From UBA2767 sp965228625 (GTDB lineage Bacteria > Pseudomonadota > Alphaproteobacteria > Rhizobiales > Methyloligellaceae): DNA of 64,000 nt. A model generated the notes under the pieces. It had not been told where the DNA came from and made no database searches. It worked only from the letters and a program-made list of their open reading frames with translations. Shown here piece after piece: positions 63,034-64,000 of the stretch. The first letter of the stretch is position 1. Every line of letters begins with the position of its first letter. Made by a program: the position numbers and the translations under genes. The stretch lies in contig OZ245829.1 in the NCBI GenBank assembly GCA_965228625.1, forward strand, positions 2,046,001-2,110,000, written 5' to 3'.

Positions 63034-64000
63034 ATGACCGCTGGCTTTGGCCTTGAGAAACTTGGTCTTCTGACCGCGCGCCACCCGAAGGCCACCCTTC
63101 TGTTCTTCGCACTCACGCTGCCGATCTTCCTGTTTTTCGCGGCCCGGCTGGAGTTTTCAAGCGACATACGCGAGATTTTCCGCTCGCAGTCCGAGGGCTT
63201 CACGGTCCTCGAGGACGTGGGCAAGCAGTACCCGGCCTCGAGCCGTGATGTTCTGCTGGTCGTCGACGGGGGCGACATATTCGAACCAAAAGCCCTGACC
63301 GCGCTGCGTTTCCTGCATCTCGACCTCGGCCTTATCCCGGATGTCGACTTCGTGCTCTCGATCTTTTCCGCCCGCTATCCGCCCGACGCAGAGGGCAATG
63401 CGGTATCGCTCTTTCCCACGGAAATAACGGCAGATACCGATGTGGAGGCGCTACGCAAAGAGGTCGAGGCCCATCCCCTCGTCGCCAACAAGCTCCTGTC
63501 CGAAGACGCCAGGAGAGCCCTCATCGTTGTCGCGCTCAAGCCCGAGAACCGTGATGTGGAGGATCTGCAGAGCCTCATCAGCGAGATCAACGAGACCGCG
63601 GAAACGGTTCTGGAAGGGACGGGACTGAAGCTCAGGGTCACGGGCCTCGCCGCACTGCGTGTGGAAATCATCGGCGCCCTGGTGCGCGACCAGGGCCGTT
63701 TCGCCATTGCCGGACTGATCCTGTGCCTCGGACTATGCTGGTTCTTCTTCCGGCGCTGGGCCTATGTCGCGATGGCCGGCGCACCCGCCGCGATCGCGGT
63801 GATCTGGCTGGCGGGCAGCATGGCGATCGTCGGGCAGGAAGTGAATGTCCTGACAAACATCATCCCGGTGCTGGTCATTGTGCTCGTGTTTTCGGACGCG
63901 TTGCACCTCTTGTTCGGGATACGGCGGAACATTGCCGCCGGGCAGGGTCTGAGCGAGGCCATCGACACGGCCGTTCTCGAGGTCGGCCCGGCATGCGTGC
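63034..64000 (+). CDS. MMPL/RND family transporter, 3' end outside window
   Basis: The 322 codons in the window encode an N-terminal membrane helix (TLLFFALTLPIFLFFAARLE), a periplasmic domain with SSDIREIFRSQSEGF, and the start of a membrane block: FAIAGLILCLGLCWFFFRRW, VAMAGAPAAIAVIWLAGSMA and EVNVLTNIIPVLVIVLVFSD. The DALH-type motif at the end of that block is typical of the MMPL/HpnN-like RND exporters of lipids. GAGG lies 12 bases before the ATG. Substrate unknown. Confidence 0.82.
   Translation, partial: MTAGFGLEKLGLLTARHPKATLLFFALTLPIFLFFAARLEFSSDIREIFRSQSEGFTVLEDVGKQYPASSRDVLLVVDGGDIFEPKALTALRFLHLDLGLIPDVDFVLSIFSARYPPDAEGNAVSLFPTEITADTDVEALRKEVEAHPLVANKLLSEDARRALIVVALKPENRDVEDLQSLISEINETAETVLEGTGLKLRVTGLAALRVEIIGALVRDQGRFAIAGLILCLGLCWFFFRRWAYVAMAGAPAAIAVIWLAGSMAIVGQEVNVLTNIIPVLVIVLVFSDALHLLFGIRRNIAAGQGLSEAIDTAVLEVGPACV

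Overview
The window is about 64 kb of GC-rich, gene-dense chromosome from an alphaproteobacterium, most likely of the Hyphomicrobiales (Rhizobiales) or a close relative. The evidence is a set of lineage-typical genes in familiar orders: RcdA (DUF1465) beside DUF1192 and a quinone oxidoreductase, TrcR (DUF1013), GapR (DUF2312), a three-gene pnt transhydrogenase preceded by a tiny aa3-oxidase subunit IV, DUF1244 beside N-formylglutamate amidohydrolase, DUF1036 overlapping pyruvate kinase, and an Aap-type amino-acid importer. No tRNA, rRNA, CRISPR array, prophage or transposase gene was seen. Gene products are inferred from translated sequence and remembered family features, not from database searches.

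Layout. 0-9 kb: rcdA end, a structured intergenic region that may encode a small RNA, DUF1192, quinone reductase plus an isopropylmalate-dehydrogenase-like gene, a GST, trcR, a cupin, a DHA2 transporter, an SGNH protein and an SDR. 9-12 kb: divergent csoR/copA copper-resistance pair with a visible operator. 12-18 kb: TAXI solute receptor, MFS exporter, fasciclin protein, propionate-CoA ligase (prpE) and a TauE/SafE permease. 18-26.8 kb is the accessory part: two tandem autotransporters with nearly identical export ends but different passengers, embedded in dispersed palindromic repeats. 26.8-35 kb: acyl-CoA ligase, transglutaminase-like protein, a 90-bp inverted-repeat element, a substrate-binding-like protein, DUF454, an amidohydrolase, an L,D-transpeptidase and TerC. 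35-45 kb: two divergent DUF465 genes, a diguanylate cyclase, purEK, rpsU, MscS plus a hydrolase, the pnt operon and a DUF411 copper-type protein. 45-58 kb: oligoendopeptidase F, a sigma-54 activator, a second L,D-transpeptidase with DUF882, gapR, DUF1244, N-formylglutamate amidohydrolase, an EamA transporter with glycerate kinase, and DUF1036-pyk. 58-64 kb: TPR protein, rpmJ, aapM-aapQ-aapJ, and the start of an MMPL/RND exporter.

How genes fit together. Copper handling appears twice (CsoR/CopA and DUF411). Peptidoglycan 3-3 cross-linking is represented by two YcbB-type L,D-transpeptidases, one next to a DUF882 (YcbK-like) peptidase-fold protein. RcdA, TrcR and GapR belong to the Caulobacter-type cell-cycle apparatus. 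Energy and redox genes (pnt, quinone reductase, pyk, prpE) are ordinary housekeeping.

No complete new multi-gene defence or biosynthetic system was recognised. The points most worth following are the hairpin-rich candidate small RNA at 322-410, a recurring motif that supplies the TAG stop codon of several unrelated genes, the autotransporter pair with swapped-out passengers, and a perfect 27-bp inverted-repeat element at 29363-29452.
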